Positions 26,225 through 36,792 of a DNA stretch of 58,703 nt are shown in pieces. Origin of the DNA: Carideicomes alvinocaridis (GTDB lineage Bacteria; Pseudomonadota; Alphaproteobacteria; Rhodobacterales; Rhodobacteraceae). Under the pieces are notes generated by a model. The model did not search any database. It worked only from the letters and a program-made list of their open reading frames with translations, and had not been told where the DNA came from. Within the stretch, counting starts at the first letter, position 1. Each line of letters opens with the position of its first letter. Position numbers and translations under genes: made by a program. The DNA lies in contig SRJI02000026.1 in NCBI GenBank assembly GCA_005473895.2, forward strand, positions 1-58,703. The letters run 5' to 3'.

Positions 26225-28219
26225 TCAGCTCTCCGGCTGGAGGACCTGGCTCACCGGCACCAGCGCCACGCTGTTCGCCCGGTCCTGCAGCCCCCAGAGC
26301 AGGAGCGCGCTGATCGTGTCGGGACGCAGACGGCCCACCATGATCACGTTCTCCTCCTGCCCGGCGCGAAAGGCCGCCTGATCGAGGAAGCGGCGGATGA
26401 CCGTTGGCGTCTCGCCCTCCGCGTCGAAATCGCGAAAGATCGTCGCCGCGGGCACGCCGGCCTTCTCGGCCAGGGATTGCGCCGTGTTTAGCCCCTTGGG
26501 AAACAGCACCAAGCCATAGCCGCGATCCGCGAGGATCCGCGTCACCTGGTCCGACAGGGCGCGGCTTTGCGACAGGCCGTTCTGCGGCGTCTCCATCACC
26601 GCCACCGTCTCGGGTCCCCGGCGCAGAACCTCTTGCAACGTGACCTCGGCATCGGTGGGGGTCGCGCCCTTCGGCAGGTCCACCATCGCCACCACCTCGA
26701 AGCCGCGGGCGCGGTAGCTGCCGATGCGCTCGGCCGCGTCGGGGGCGGTGGCGTCCACCGCGAAGGTCAGCGGATAGGGAAAGGCCTCCAGCGCTTCGAT
26801 GCCGATCGAGAGGCCGCCATCGTCGATGAGGATGATGGACATGCGCGGCTTGCCGGCCTCCACCTCCACCGGTTCCGCATAGGCGCGGATCGGAGGAGTG
26901 TCGCCTGCGGGGTCGGCGGTGTCCGTGGCATCCTCCGCCGGCTCCTGCGCGTCGCCGATCCGCGGCAGCCGCCCGGTGGTCACCCCGTCGGCCTGGTCCC
27001 CCAGCGTGCCGGAGGGTTTCACGCGGGTCTCTTCGGTGGCCTGCTCGGTGGCCTCCGGAGCCGGTTCAGCCGTATCCTCCAGGGCGCGCCCTTCGGCTTC
27101 CATCTCCGGCGTCACGTCCGCCTCCGGCGTCGTGCCGGGGTCTGTCATCGCCCGCGGGCCCTCGGTGGCCTCGGTCTGCGCGGGGGCGGGCGCCCCGGAC
27201 TCCATGGCGTCCGGCGTCTCTTCCGGCAAGGCCTCTGTCGGGGTCTCGGCCAAAGCCTCTTCCGGGGCCTCGGCGGGGGTGTCGCCGGGGGCCTCGGACG
27301 CCGTCTCGGCCGGGAAGGCGCTTTCCTCTTCGGGCGGCACCTCGGGGGCGAGGGGCTGGGCCGGTTCGGTGGAGATCGACAGGTCCTCTTCCGCGACCGG
27401 GGCGGCGGGGGCCGGCGCCTGCTCTTGCGCCTCGACCGGGCTGTCGCCGGTCACCTCGATCGCCCCTTGCTCCTGGCCCTCGCCGGGGCTGGCCAGCGCC
27501 AGGTCCGTCTCGCCGGTCTCGGGGCGCGCGGCGGGATCGGTATCGGCGTCGGTCAGCGGGGAGTCCACCTCCTCGCCCGGCGGTGCCATGGCCGGGGTCT
27601 CCGTCGAGACTGCCGGCGGGACGGAGATCTCGGGGCGGCGCGCAGGGGCCGGCCGGGCCTCCTGCGTCGAGGCGCTGCGGCTGGCATCCTCCTCGGTGTC
27701 GGCGCTCCGGGTCTCGCCCTCTGCCGCTTCGCGCACCGCGGCCGCAGGTTCCTCCGCCTCGGCCGTCTCCGCGCCGGCGGTGCCATCGGCCTCGACGCCA
27801 GTCTCCGCGTCGGCATCATCGGCCTCGACGGCGGGCTCTTCGCGAGGCGTCTCCTCGACCACCACGACGGTCGGCTCACCGCGCCCGGCCTCCGATTCGT
27901 CGGCCTCCGGCGTCTGCGCGGCGGGCTGCTCTGCCTCCGGCTCGGGGGGTGCCTCGGCAATGGTCTCCCCGCCCCGCCCGGCTGGCGCGGCCTGTTCGAT
28001 GACGGGCATGTCCGCGGGCGGCGCCTCCTTTTCAGGGGCCGAACGGGTCTCGGTCGCGTCGCCGGGGCCCGCAGGCTCCATCTCCTGCCCGGTGGCCGGC
28101 GCGCCGTCCGCAACCTCGGCCTCGGGAAGCGCAACCGGCCGGTCGGCCACGGACAACGCGCCGAGCGCCAGAATCGAGACGACCGCGCCCCAGAGAAAGC
28201 CTGATAGTCCTCGCAGCAA
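26225..28219 (-). CDS. Divergent polysaccharide deacetylase family protein with long acidic linker
   Basis: About 664 aa. I favour a TTG start at 28219 with AGGTGG just upstream; an ATG at 28306 gives a longer basic extension. One N-terminal transmembrane anchor (GFLWGAVVSILALGALSVA) is followed by about 440 residues of Glu/Ala/Pro-rich acidic low complexity. The C-terminal domain (KPRMSIILIDDGGLSIGIEALEAF, FEVVAMVDLPKGATP, GYGLVLFPKGLNTA) is the YibQ/DUF610-type divergent polysaccharide deacetylase. The domain is predicted to be periplasmic, and its substrate is not established. It is antisense to the trp genes and separates PilZ from trpG. Confidence 0.85.
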   Translation of the reverse strand: MLRGLSGFLWGAVVSILALGALSVADRPVALPEAEVADGAPATGQEMEPAGPGDATETRSAPEKEAPPADMPVIEQAAPAGRGGETIAEAPPEPEAEQPAAQTPEADESEAGRGEPTVVVVEETPREEPAVEADDADAETGVEADGTAGAETAEAEEPAAAVREAAEGETRSADTEEDASRSASTQEARPAPARRPEISVPPAVSTETPAMAPPGEEVDSPLTDADTDPAARPETGETDLALASPGEGQEQGAIEVTGDSPVEAQEQAPAPAAPVAEEDLSISTEPAQPLAPEVPPEEESAFPAETASEAPGDTPAEAPEEALAETPTEALPEETPDAMESGAPAPAQTEATEGPRAMTDPGTTPEADVTPEMEAEGRALEDTAEPAPEATEQATEETRVKPSGTLGDQADGVTTGRLPRIGDAQEPAEDATDTADPAGDTPPIRAYAEPVEVEAGKPRMSIILIDDGGLSIGIEALEAFPYPLTFAVDATAPDAAERIGSYRARGFEVVAMVDLPKGATPTDAEVTLQEVLRRGPETVAVMETPQNGLSQSRALSDQVTRILADRGYGLVLFPKGLNTAQSLAEKAGVPAATIFRDFDAEGETPTVIRRFLDQAAFRAGQEENVIMVGRLRPDTISALLLWGLQDRANSVALVPVSQVLQPES

Positions 28220-28369
28220 TGCTCCACCTCTCGTTCCGGGCCGGTCGCGCGGGCGCCGCGCGCCGACCGTCTTTCCTGCCCGCCGCCCCTTGACCCTGTG
28301 CCGCAAGCCTGAACAAGTATACCGCGACCGGGCGCCCGGCCAAAACCCCCTTCGTCACGGAGCGGCCTG

Positions 28370-28951
28370 ATGCTTCTGCTGATCGATAATTACGACAGTT
28401 TCACCTACAACCTGGTCCACTACCTGGGCGAGCTCGGGGCCGAAACCCGGGTCTGGCGAAACGATGCGATCGACGTCCAGCAGGCCATGGCGATGAAGCC
28501 CGCAGGCATCCTTCTGTCCCCCGGCCCCTGCGATCCGGACCAGGCGGGCATCTGCCTCGAGCTGACGCGGGCAGCGGCGGAGGCCGGGATCCCGTTGCTG
28601 GGCGTCTGCCTCGGGCACCAGACGATCGGCCAGGCCTTCGGCGGCCGCGTCGTGCGCTGCCACGAGATCGTGCATGGCAAGATGGGCCATATCCGCCATT
28701 CCGAAGGCGGCGTCTTTGCCGGCCTGCCCTCGCCCTTCAGCGCCACCCGCTACCATTCCCTGGTGGTGGAGCGCGACAGCCTGCCCGACGAGCTGGAGGT
28801 CACGGCAGAACTTGAGGACGGCACGATCATGGGCCTGTCGCATCGACACCTGCCGATCCACGGGGTGCAGTTCCACCCCGAGAGCATCGCCTCGGAACAC
28901 GGGCACCGGCTGCTGGGGAATTTCCTGCAGATGATGAAGGTCCCGGCATGA
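28370..28951 (+). CDS. trpG: Anthranilate synthase component II (glutamine amidotransferase)
   Basis: A 193-aa class I glutamine amidotransferase that supplies ammonia to TrpE. The catalytic triad is present: Cys80 in [13 protein letters not shown], and the His and Glu of [15 protein letters not shown]. The N-terminal [17 protein letters not shown] is typical of TrpG/PabA. It overlaps trpD by ATGA, so it is the first gene of the overlapping operon trpG-trpD-trpC-moaC-moeA. It may also serve PabB (amphibolic role) if no separate pabA exists, which is inference. Confidence 0.96.
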   Translation: MLLLIDNYDSFTYNLVHYLGELGAETRVWRNDAIDVQQAMAMKPAGILLSPGPCDPDQAGICLELTRAAAEAGIPLLGVCLGHQTIGQAFGGRVVRCHEIVHGKMGHIRHSEGGVFAGLPSPFSATRYHSLVVERDSLPDELEVTAELEDGTIMGLSHRHLPIHGVQFHPESIASEHGHRLLGNFLQMMKVPA

Positions 28952-29973
28952 CGGCCGACATGAAGACCCTGATCGGCGCCGCGGCGGAGCGTCCGCTGAC
29001 CCGCGCCGAGGCCGAGGCCGCCTTTACCCTGCTGTTCGAGGGCGAGGCGACGCCCAGCCAGACGGGCGGGTTCCTGATGGCGCTGCGCACGCGCGGCGAG
29101 ACGGTGGAGGAATATACCGCCGCCGCCGCGGTGATGCGGGCCAAGTGCCACATGGTCGCCGCCCCGCCGGGCGCCATGGACATCGTCGGCACGGGCGGCG
29201 ACGGCAAGGGCACGCTCAACATCTCGACCGCCGCCGCGGTGGTGGTCGCGGGGGCCGGCGTGCCGGTGGCCAAGCACGGCAACCGCAACCTCAGCTCGCG
29301 CTCGGGCTCGTCGGACGCGCTGTCGGCGATGGGGGTCAACGTGATGATCGGTGCGCGCATCGTCGAACGCGCCCTGGCCGAGACCGGGATCGGTTTCATG
29401 ATGGCGCCGATGCACCATCCAGCGATGGCCCATGTCGGCCCGGTCCGGGTTGAGCTGGGGACGCGCACCATCTTCAACATCCTGGGCCCGCTCACCAACC
29501 CCGCCGGGGTCAAGCGGCAGCTCACCGGGGCCTTCACCCGCGACCTGATCCGCCCGATGGCCGAGGTGCTGGGCAAGCTCGGCTCGGAACGCGCCTGGCT
29601 GGTCCACGGCTCGGACGGGACCGACGAGCTGGCCATTTCCGGCATCTCTTGGCTGGCGGCGCTGGAAACCGACGGCTCCATCCGCGAGGCGGAGCTGCAT
29701 CCCGAGGAGGCCGGCCTGCCGGTCCATCCCTTCGAGGAGATCATCGGCGGCACGCCGGACGCGAACGCAAAGGCGTTTCGCGCGTTGCTGGAAGGAGCGC
29801 CCGGTGCCTACCGCGACGCCGTGCTGCTGAACGCGGCGGCGGCGCTGGTGGTGGCAGATCGGGCGGACAACTTGAAGGCCGGGGTCGAGATCGCCCGCGA
29901 CAGCATCGACAGCGGTGCGGCACGCGGCAAGATCGAGGCACTGGCCCGACTGACACAGGAAGCCGCTGAATGA
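28948..29973 (+). CDS. trpD: Anthranilate phosphoribosyltransferase
   Basis: A 341-aa enzyme that transfers phosphoribose from PRPP to anthranilate. The PRPP/anthranilate site is clear: [41 protein letters not shown] and [15 protein letters not shown]. It overlaps trpG and trpC by ATGA at both ends, giving tight translational coupling. Length is normal. Confidence 0.97.
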   Translation: MTADMKTLIGAAAERPLTRAEAEAAFTLLFEGEATPSQTGGFLMALRTRGETVEEYTAAAAVMRAKCHMVAAPPGAMDIVGTGGDGKGTLNISTAAAVVVAGAGVPVAKHGNRNLSSRSGSSDALSAMGVNVMIGARIVERALAETGIGFMMAPMHHPAMAHVGPVRVELGTRTIFNILGPLTNPAGVKRQLTGAFTRDLIRPMAEVLGKLGSERAWLVHGSDGTDELAISGISWLAALETDGSIREAELHPEEAGLPVHPFEEIIGGTPDANAKAFRALLEGAPGAYRDAVLLNAAAALVVADRADNLKAGVEIARDSIDSGAARGKIEALARLTQEAAE

Positions 29974-30782
29974 CCGAAACCGTGCTCGACCGGATCAAGG
30001 CCTACAAGCTGGACGAAATCGCTGCCGCCAAGGAAGAGAAGCCCCTGGCCGAGGTGGAAGCGGAGGCCCGCGCCGCCTCGCCCACCCGCGGCTTTGCCGA
30101 CGCGTTGCTGCAGGCCTCCAAGACCGGCTACGGGCTGATCGCCGAGATCAAGAAGGCGAGCCCCTCCAAGGGCCTGATCCGCGAGGATTTCGACCCTGCA
30201 ACGCTCGCCCGCGCCTACGAGGAAGGCGGCGCCGCCTGCCTGTCGGTGCTGACCGACACGCCGTCCTTCCAGGGGGCCAAGGAATATCTCAGCCAGGCCC
30301 GGGCGGCTGTGGATCTGCCGGTGCTGCGCAAGGATTTCATGTACGACCCCTACCAGGTGACCGAGGCGCGGGCGCTCGGGGCGGACTGCATCCTGATCAT
30401 CATGGCCTCGGTGTCGGACGCGCAGGCGGCCGAGCTGGAAGAGACCGCGCAGCAATGGGACATGGACGTGCTGGTCGAGGTCCACGACCGGGCCGAGCTG
30501 GAGCGGGTCGACGCGCTCAAGTCCCGCCTGATCGGCATCAACAACCGCGATCTGCGCACGTTCGAGACCTCGCTCGACGTCACCCGCAAGCTGGCCAAGC
30601 TGGTGCCGCAGGACGGGCTGATCGTCTCCGAATCCGGGCTGTCCGGCCCCGACGACCTGGCCGAGATGGCGCGCTACGGCGTCCGGGCCTTCCTGATCGG
30701 CGAGACGCTGATGCGGCAATCGGACGTGGCGACGGCCACCCGCAGCCTGATCGGCAACCCGCTGACCGCGGGCGGCGCCTGA
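29970..30782 (+). CDS. trpC: Indole-3-glycerol phosphate synthase
   Basis: A 270-aa TIM-barrel enzyme that converts carboxyphenylamino-deoxyribulose phosphate to indole-3-glycerol phosphate. Seen motifs are [63 protein letters not shown] and [11 protein letters not shown]. It is a monofunctional TrpC, with no TrpF fusion. It overlaps trpD by four bases and moaC by one (TGATG). Confidence 0.97.
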   Translation: MTETVLDRIKAYKLDEIAAAKEEKPLAEVEAEARAASPTRGFADALLQASKTGYGLIAEIKKASPSKGLIREDFDPATLARAYEEGGAACLSVLTDTPSFQGAKEYLSQARAAVDLPVLRKDFMYDPYQVTEARALGADCILIIMASVSDAQAAELEETAQQWDMDVLVEVHDRAELERVDALKSRLIGINNRDLRTFETSLDVTRKLAKLVPQDGLIVSESGLSGPDDLAEMARYGVRAFLIGETLMRQSDVATATRSLIGNPLTAGGA

Positions 30783-31258
30783 TGGCCGAGCTGACGCATT
30801 TCGACGCCGAGGGGCGGGCGCACATGGTCGATGTTTCGGACAAGGCCGAGACGGCGCGCATCGCCCGGGCCGAGGGCTGGGTGCGCATGGCGCCCGCCAC
30901 CTTCGACATCCTGCGCGAGGGCCGCGCCAAGAAGGGCGACGTGCCGGGCGTGGCGCGACTGGCCGGCATCATGGGCGCCAAGCGCACCGCCGACCTGATC
31001 CCGCTCTGCCATCCGCTGAGCCTGTCCAAGGTGACGGTGGACCTGGAGCGCGACGCGGACCTGCCCGGCCTACGCATCACCGCCGAGGTGCGGACCACCG
31101 GCCCGACCGGCGTGGAGATGGAGGCGCTGACCGCGGTCTCGACCGCCGCGCTCACGGTCTACGACATGCTGAAGGCCGCGGATCGCGCGATGGAGATCGG
31201 CGGCATCCGCGTGGTGCTCAAGGACGGCGGCAAGTCCGGCCGCTACGAGGCGGAATGA
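30782..31258 (+). CDS. moaC: Cyclic pyranopterin monophosphate synthase (molybdenum cofactor)
   Basis: A 158-aa MoaC that, with MoaA, makes cPMP, the first intermediate in molybdopterin synthesis. Diagnostic motifs are [49 protein letters not shown] and [23 protein letters not shown]. It starts one base into the trpC stop and overlaps moeA by ATGA. Its fusion into the trp operon is a recurrent order in Rhodobacterales and related alphaproteobacteria. Confidence 0.96.
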   Translation: MAELTHFDAEGRAHMVDVSDKAETARIARAEGWVRMAPATFDILREGRAKKGDVPGVARLAGIMGAKRTADLIPLCHPLSLSKVTVDLERDADLPGLRITAEVRTTGPTGVEMEALTAVSTAALTVYDMLKAADRAMEIGGIRVVLKDGGKSGRYEAE

Positions 31259-32427
31259 TCACCGTAGACGAAGCGCTGACCCTGCTCTTCGGCCTGGTGG
31301 CGCCGCTACCGGTGGAAGAGGTGCCGCTGACCGAGGCCGCCGGCCGCGTGCTGGCGCGGGACGCCGTGGCGCGCCGCGCGCAGCCGCCCTTCCCGGCCTC
31401 CGCCATGGACGGCTATGCCATCCCATCGCGCGAGGCGCGGCCCGGCGACACCTTCGTCGTGGTGGGCGAAAGCGCCGCCGGCCACCGGTTCGAGGGGCCT
31501 GTAGGCGAAGGCCAGGCAGTGCGCATCTTCACCGGCGCCCCGGTGCCCGAAGGTGCGGAACGCGTCATCATCCAGGAGGATGTCACCCGCGAGGGCGACC
31601 GCATCACGCTGGGCGAGAATCTCAGCCCCGGGCCGCATATCCGGCCCGCCGGCGCGGATTTCGGCGATGGCGAGAGGCTGGCGGCGCCCCGGCGGCTCAC
31701 GGCGCGGGACGTGGCCCTGCTGGCCGCGATGAACGTGGCCTCGGTGCCGGTCCATCGCAAGCCGGACGTGGCGCTGATCGCCACCGGGGACGAGCTGGCA
31801 CTGCCCGGCGAGGATCCCGGCCCCGACCAGATCATCGCCTCCAATTCCTACGGGCTGCATGCCCATCTGCGCGAGCTGGGCGCCCTGCCCCGGCTGCTGC
31901 CGGTGGCCCGCGACACCCGCGACTCGCTGGTCTCGGCCTTCGACCTCGCGGCGGGGGCGGACCTGGTGGTCACGATCGGCGGCGCATCCGTGGGCGACCA
32001 CGACATCGTCGGCGACGTCGCCGCCGAGCTGGGGCTGGAGCGCGCCTTCTACAAGGTCGCGATGCGGCCCGGCAAACCGCTGATGTCGGGGCGCATGGGC
32101 AATGCCGCGATGATCGGGCTGCCGGGCAACCCGGTCTCGGCCATGGTCTGCGGGCACATCTTCCTCGCCCCGGTGATCCGCGTGATGCAGGGCCTGCCCC
32201 CCGCCCCCGCGCCCAGCACCCGCCTGCCGCTTTCCGCGCCGCTCCGGGCGAACGGGCCGCGCGAACATTACATGCGCGCCCGCGTCACGCCCGAGGGGGT
32301 CGCCGCCTTCGACAGCCAGGACAGCGCGCTGCTGTCCATCCTGTCCGAGGCCGATGCGCTGATCCAGCGCCCCGCCGGCGACGGCGCCCGAGAGCCGGGC
32401 GAGATAGTGGACGTCATCCTGCTCTGA
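31255..32427 (+). CDS. moeA: Molybdopterin molybdenumtransferase
   Basis: A 390-aa MoeA that inserts molybdate into adenylylated molybdopterin. Domain cues are the N-terminal [13 protein letters not shown], the middle [36 protein letters not shown], and [32 protein letters not shown]. It is the last gene of the trpG-D-C-moaC-moeA operon. A strong bidirectional terminator follows 50 bp later. Confidence 0.96.
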   Translation: MITVDEALTLLFGLVAPLPVEEVPLTEAAGRVLARDAVARRAQPPFPASAMDGYAIPSREARPGDTFVVVGESAAGHRFEGPVGEGQAVRIFTGAPVPEGAERVIIQEDVTREGDRITLGENLSPGPHIRPAGADFGDGERLAAPRRLTARDVALLAAMNVASVPVHRKPDVALIATGDELALPGEDPGPDQIIASNSYGLHAHLRELGALPRLLPVARDTRDSLVSAFDLAAGADLVVTIGGASVGDHDIVGDVAAELGLERAFYKVAMRPGKPLMSGRMGNAAMIGLPGNPVSAMVCGHIFLAPVIRVMQGLPPAPAPSTRLPLSAPLRANGPREHYMRARVTPEGVAAFDSQDSALLSILSEADALIQRPAGDGAREPGEIVDVILL

Positions 32428-32476
32428 CAGGCATCGCGGAGCCCGGTCCCGCCATAATCACGCAGTCAGACACAAG

Positions 32477-32509
32477 AAAGCCGGGAGCGGCCATTCCGCT
32501 CCCGGCTTT
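32477..32509. terminator. Bidirectional terminator after moeA
   Basis: AAAGCCGGGAGCGG (32477-32490) and CCGCTCCCGGCTTT (32496-32509) form a perfect 14-bp stem with a 5-nt loop. It is flanked by A-rich sequence on the left and CCTGTTT on the right, so it can serve moeA on the plus strand and the Hint protein gene on the minus strand. Confidence 0.85.
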
Positions 32510-32583
32510 CCTGTTTCCGCGCATGTGAAAGACCCACGCGCGCGGAGCTGCATATTCCTCAGCGCCCAGACGCGCGGGCAATC

Positions 32584-34068
32584 CTATTTCACGAGAAGCT
32601 GCGCCTCGTGCTTCTTCAGCGAGCGGCGGGCGGCGGCATAGGCCTCGATCCCCTCCGCGGTCTCCAATTCCGGGAAAAGCTCCAGGATCTCGGTGCGTTG
32701 CGCATTGCCGATCCCGCCCAGCGTCATCTCGCCGGGCTGGAAGCTTTCGGTCCAGGCGCCGTTGGACAGGACCACCTCGTGCTGGTCGAACATGAAGTGG
32801 ATGTATTCCACCCCCAGCGAGGTCACCTCGTCCACGCCGCGCAGCCCGGTCAGGTGCTTGGCGGCCGCCAGGACCTCGCGCTCCTCGAAGTAGAGCGCGG
32901 TCTTGTCGTTGTTCACCAGCACCCGGTGGTTGGGGCTGACCAGCATGTCATGCTCGGGCAGGCCGTTGCCCAGGCTGCCGGCCTGGATCAGGATCGGCTT
33001 CAGGTGCGGCTTGCGCGCCAGGTCGTGGCCGGTCAGCACCTTGCGGCCCAGCCAGCGGATCTCCTGGATGCCGTTGTCGCGGGTGATGATCCGGTCGCCT
33101 TCGCGCAGTTCCTCGACCAGGCGCTCGCCCAGCGGGGTGGCGATCTTGGTGCCGGGAGTGAAGCAGGGCACTTCCACATGCACGTTGGCAGTATCGGTGC
33201 CGCCATTGCCGTCGCTGATCGTGTAGGTGAAGTCGGTCTCGCCCCTGTAGCCCTCGTTCGGGGTGAAGGTGACGGTGCCGTCCTCGTTCAGCGTGGTGGT
33301 GCCGTTCTCGTCGTCGGAGACGGAGGTCACGGTCAGCGTGTCGCCATCCGGATCCGTGTCGTTGCCCAGCACGTCGATGATGACCGGGGTGCCCATCTCG
33401 GTCGTGGCGGAATCGTCCACGGCGTCGGGCGGCTCGTTCCCGTCATCGTAATCGGTCGTCTGGAAATGGATGTCCGAGATCAGCGCCCCCTGCTGCATCG
33501 TGCCCCCGTTGTCGTAGGAGAACTCGATGCGCGACACGGGGCCCGCGATGTTGACCAAGACCGACCCCGACGCGTCGGTGAACTCCGTCGGGCCGTCGCC
33601 GGTGGCCGTGGCGCCCGAAGCGGTCGGCCCGCTCAGCTGCACGTCGACGGGATTGCCCTCGGCATCGTAGGCGGTGACCGTCAGGCTGTCCTGCCAAGTG
33701 CCGTCGCCGGCCTCGTGCAGGTCGCCGCCCTGCCCGCCGTCGATGTCGTTCAGCCGGAAGGAGACGTTCTGCACCTCGTCGCCGTATTCCTCGTTCGAGG
33801 CCGCGAAGTTCAGCACCGTGGTCGAGGTGGGGTTCAGGCCCGGATCGCCCTGGTCGCCGAAGAGCTTGAGAAACGAATTATGCGCAAAGGGCTCGTCCTC
33901 GCCCACATAGCCGTCGGCGTTGAAGGTGAAGGCGCTGGCGCCCTGGTGTTCACCGGAATAGGTGATGCCGACCTGGACGCCGCCGGTATCGACGGTGGTG
34001 GTTTCATCGTCCGTCAGATCGGTCCCGTAAGCGCCGAGGAGACCCCAATTCAGTACCAAATCAGCCAT
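32584..34068 (-). CDS. Hint-domain protein with cadherin/VCBS-like repeat
   Basis: A 494-aa protein of a type frequent in Rhodobacterales. The start at 34068 (MADLVLNWGLLGAYG) has AGGAAAGG upstream. The N-terminal 230 residues form a beta-rich, acidic region that looks like an extracellular or calcium-binding module. Next comes an Ig-like VCBS/cadherin-type repeat (PPDAVDDSATTEMGTPVII... DPDGDTLTVTSV...NEGYRGETDFTYTISDGNGGTDTANV). A Hint domain starts at Cys302 (CFTPGTKIATPLGERLVEEL) and contains VSPNHRVLV. No N-terminal signal peptide is seen, consistent with type I secretion. Hint domains self-process, but the partner is unclear here. Confidence 0.9.
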   Translation of the reverse strand: MADLVLNWGLLGAYGTDLTDDETTTVDTGGVQVGITYSGEHQGASAFTFNADGYVGEDEPFAHNSFLKLFGDQGDPGLNPTSTTVLNFAASNEEYGDEVQNVSFRLNDIDGGQGGDLHEAGDGTWQDSLTVTAYDAEGNPVDVQLSGPTASGATATGDGPTEFTDASGSVLVNIAGPVSRIEFSYDNGGTMQQGALISDIHFQTTDYDDGNEPPDAVDDSATTEMGTPVIIDVLGNDTDPDGDTLTVTSVSDDENGTTTLNEDGTVTFTPNEGYRGETDFTYTISDGNGGTDTANVHVEVPCFTPGTKIATPLGERLVEELREGDRIITRDNGIQEIRWLGRKVLTGHDLARKPHLKPILIQAGSLGNGLPEHDMLVSPNHRVLVNNDKTALYFEEREVLAAAKHLTGLRGVDEVTSLGVEYIHFMFDQHEVVLSNGAWTESFQPGEMTLGGIGNAQRTEILELFPELETAEGIEAYAAARRSLKKHEAQLLVK

Positions 34069-34915
34069 AACAATGACCTTTCCTATTAACCAACGGGTCG
34101 CCCCGAACGCTCCACCGGGAAGGGACGGAAAGGTCCCTGCCACCGTATTCCATTCAGATCTGACCGGTCAGGAGCAAAGGGCCATCGGCGGCAACCGGAA
34201 ATTCGGTCACCGGGTCAGGGCGGCAGGTCGTCCGCACCCATGCGGAACGTCACCCGGACGCTTCCCCTCGCACCCGCACGGATGCTTGCAGATCAGCGGC
34301 CGCCCCCGTGGCCTTCAGACTTCTAACCCCCCAGTTAGGCCCTTCATTCATAGGAGCGACCGGTGCGCCGACCAAGCAGAAAATGTCCGAATTTGGGCCG
34401 GAAGGTGCCGCCACGGGGGCCGGCCGGGCTGACTTTGGGCGGCGGACGGGTGACGTAACGGAAGTTGATTGTTTCTCGGTGGGTGGCCGCAAGAGCAGAT
34501 AACCGACGCAAGTGCCGGTTTTCCCGTAGATGCGGGACGTTTCGCCACTTACTCCTCCCGCCTTTGTTTCCCACTTCGACACACTTAGCGCCGGACGGAA
34601 TGCGGCGGAAACGTGGCACGCCGCCAGTCGCCACCCAACCTCCATCCACGGGACAGGCGCGAACAATTGGCGGTTTAAGCACGGTTGGTGCGCCTGCGGA
34701 AACAAAATCCGCACCGAGCCGCGAATCACGCCACGCCAAGGCCCGAGTTCCGCTCGCTCTACCGGGACAGAACGCCCTGACAGCTCCAAAAGCTCAGGAC
34801 CGCATCCCCACCAACAAGTTGATAATCCGGCGGAAACTCCCGCCAGAGGGCTCCATTCGCCTAAACGAGCTCTCTTGTCGCTGGGCCGAGGAAAATCCGC
34901 CGCCGAAGCGGATGA
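34069..34915. other. Gene-poor stretch between the Hint gene and tRNA-Thr
   Basis: About 850 bp with no convincing gene. Composition is noticeably less GC-rich around 34380-34760 and no reading frame has the codon pattern of the neighbours. The bases nearest 34069 should contain the Hint-gene promoter. The rest may be decayed DNA. Confidence 0.5.
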
Positions 34916-34991
34916 TGGTGCCCCCAGAGAGACTCGAACTCCCGACCCACTGATTACAAATCAGTTGCTCTACCAGCTGAGCTATAGGGGC
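34916..34991 (-). tRNA. tRNA-Thr (UGU)
   Basis: A 76-nt gene with encoded CCA on the minus strand. The acceptor GCCCCTA pairs with TGGGGGC (one G-T). The anticodon stem-loop ACTGA-TTTGTAA-TCAGT gives UGU. D- and T-arms (GTTCGAGTC) are regular. Confidence 0.97.
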
Positions 34992-35038
34992 ACTCCGGCC
35001 CCGTTTAGCCGCAAATGCCGGTGCCGTGCAAGCGGGCG

Positions 35039-36712
35039 CTAGCGGTTTGCGCGGGCCAGCAATCCGACCGCCGCGAGGCCCACGGCGATGACCAGCACCG
35101 CCGCCGGGGAGGCGTCTCCGAGATTTTCGAGACTGGCCTGTTCGTGCACCCGTGTCGCCAGCGTGTCGTAGTTGAAGGGCCGCAGCAGCAGCGTCGCCGG
35201 CAGCTCCTTCACGCAATCCACGAAGACCAGCAGCAGCGCCGAGAGCAGCGAGCCCCGGATCAGCGGGAAATAGATCGAGCCCAGCACCTGCCCCCGGCTG
35301 CGGCCGAGCGACCGGGCGGCGGCGGAGAGGTTGGGCGAGACCCGGCCCATCGCCGCATCCGCCGCGCCTTGGGCGATGGCGAAGAAACGCACCGCATAGG
35401 CCAGCACGATGGCGAAGGACGAGCCCGTCAGGATCAGGCCCATGTCATGCCCGGTCGAGGCCTCGACCGCGTCGGCCAGCGCGTTGTCGAAGGCCCCCAG
35501 CGGGATCAGGATCCCCACCCCCAGCACGGCGCCGGGCGCGGCATAGCCTATGGTGGTCACCGGCATCAGCAGGCGCGGCAGGCCGCGGCCCGCGAGCCGC
35601 ACCCCGTAGACCAGGAAGACCGCCGCGCCCACCGTGACCAGCGCCGCGGTGCCGCCCACCGTGAGCGTGTGGCGCAGGGCCGTCAGCAGCGCGGGGTCGC
35701 GCCAGATCTCCGCGTTCTCCACCGCGTGGAACAGGATCACCCCGCCCGGCAGGACGAAGCCGGTGACGAAGGGCACGAGGCACAGCCCGAGCGCCAGCCA
35801 GCCAGCCAGGCCGCCGATCTGCCGGCGCGCCACCGGACGGTGACGGCGCGAGAGGTTGAAGAAGCGCAGCCGCCGGCGCGACACCTTTTCCAGCGTGACC
35901 AGCAGGATCACCAGCACGAGGATGACGCTGGCGATCTGCGCCGCGCCGCCCGCATTGTTGCTTTCCAGCCAGACCGAGAAGATGCCGGTGGTGAGCGTCT
36001 GCACCGCGAAGTAATCCACCGCGCCGAAATCGTTCACCGTCTCCATCATGACGATGGCGGTGCCGGCGGCGATGGCGGGGCGCGCGAGCGGGAGGCCGAT
36101 GCGCCAGAACCGCTTGAACGCGCCGGCGCCCAGCGAGCGGGCCACGTCCTCGGCATCGCCCGACTGTTCGCGGAAGGCGGCGCGCGCCAGCAGGTAGACG
36201 TAAGGAAAAAGCGCGGAGCTCAGCACCACCACCGCCGCGCCCATCGACCGGATCTCGGGGAACCAGTAGTCGCGCGCGCTCTGCCAGCCCATCAGGCCGC
36301 GCAGCGCGGTCTGGACAGGGCCGGCATATTCCAGGAAATCCACCAGCGCATAGGCCCCCACATAGGCGGGGATGGCCAGCGGCAGGAGCAGCAGCCACTC
36401 GATCCAGGCCGCGAAGGGAAAGCGGTAGCGGGTCACGATCCAGGCCGCCCCGGTCCCCACCATGGCCGAGACCAGCCCGACCAGCGCGCTCAGCACCACC
36501 GTGTTGCCCAGGTAGCGCGGCAGCGTGGTGGAGATCAGGTGCGGCCAGATGTTGTCGACCGGGTGGAAGGCGATCCAGACCACCGACAGGATCGGCAGCA
36601 GCACCACCGCCGCGATCACCACGGCGCCCGCCGACCACAGGCCGCCGGAGCCGCGCCCCACCCGCGCCGCGCCGGGCGCGAGCCGTCCGTGCTGCGATGT
36701 TGCGAGACTCAT
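35039..36712 (-). CDS. Ferric-iron-type ABC transporter permease (FbpB-like, two fused units)
   Basis: A 557-aa permease with about twelve transmembrane segments in two homologous halves, each with an EAA-type loop (AARSLGRSRGQVLG... and VARSLGAGAFKRFWRIGLPLARPAIAAG). This is the fused organisation of FbpB/SfuB iron(III) permeases. ThiP-like thiamine permeases look similar. Neither the substrate-binding protein nor the ATPase is in the window, so it is an orphan permease. It is divergent from the gene at 36793. Confidence 0.88.
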   Translation of the reverse strand: MSLATSQHGRLAPGAARVGRGSGGLWSAGAVVIAAVVLLPILSVVWIAFHPVDNIWPHLISTTLPRYLGNTVVLSALVGLVSAMVGTGAAWIVTRYRFPFAAWIEWLLLLPLAIPAYVGAYALVDFLEYAGPVQTALRGLMGWQSARDYWFPEIRSMGAAVVVLSSALFPYVYLLARAAFREQSGDAEDVARSLGAGAFKRFWRIGLPLARPAIAAGTAIVMMETVNDFGAVDYFAVQTLTTGIFSVWLESNNAGGAAQIASVILVLVILLVTLEKVSRRRLRFFNLSRRHRPVARRQIGGLAGWLALGLCLVPFVTGFVLPGGVILFHAVENAEIWRDPALLTALRHTLTVGGTAALVTVGAAVFLVYGVRLAGRGLPRLLMPVTTIGYAAPGAVLGVGILIPLGAFDNALADAVEASTGHDMGLILTGSSFAIVLAYAVRFFAIAQGAADAAMGRVSPNLSAAARSLGRSRGQVLGSIYFPLIRGSLLSALLLVFVDCVKELPATLLLRPFNYDTLATRVHEQASLENLGDASPAAVLVIAVGLAAVGLLARANR

Positions 36713-36792
36713 GCGGCCCCCTCGGATTACGGTTTACCTGCAGTGCCAGTGGCTTATAGTACGCCCTCGATCAGGAGGCCAGAAGACCCGTC

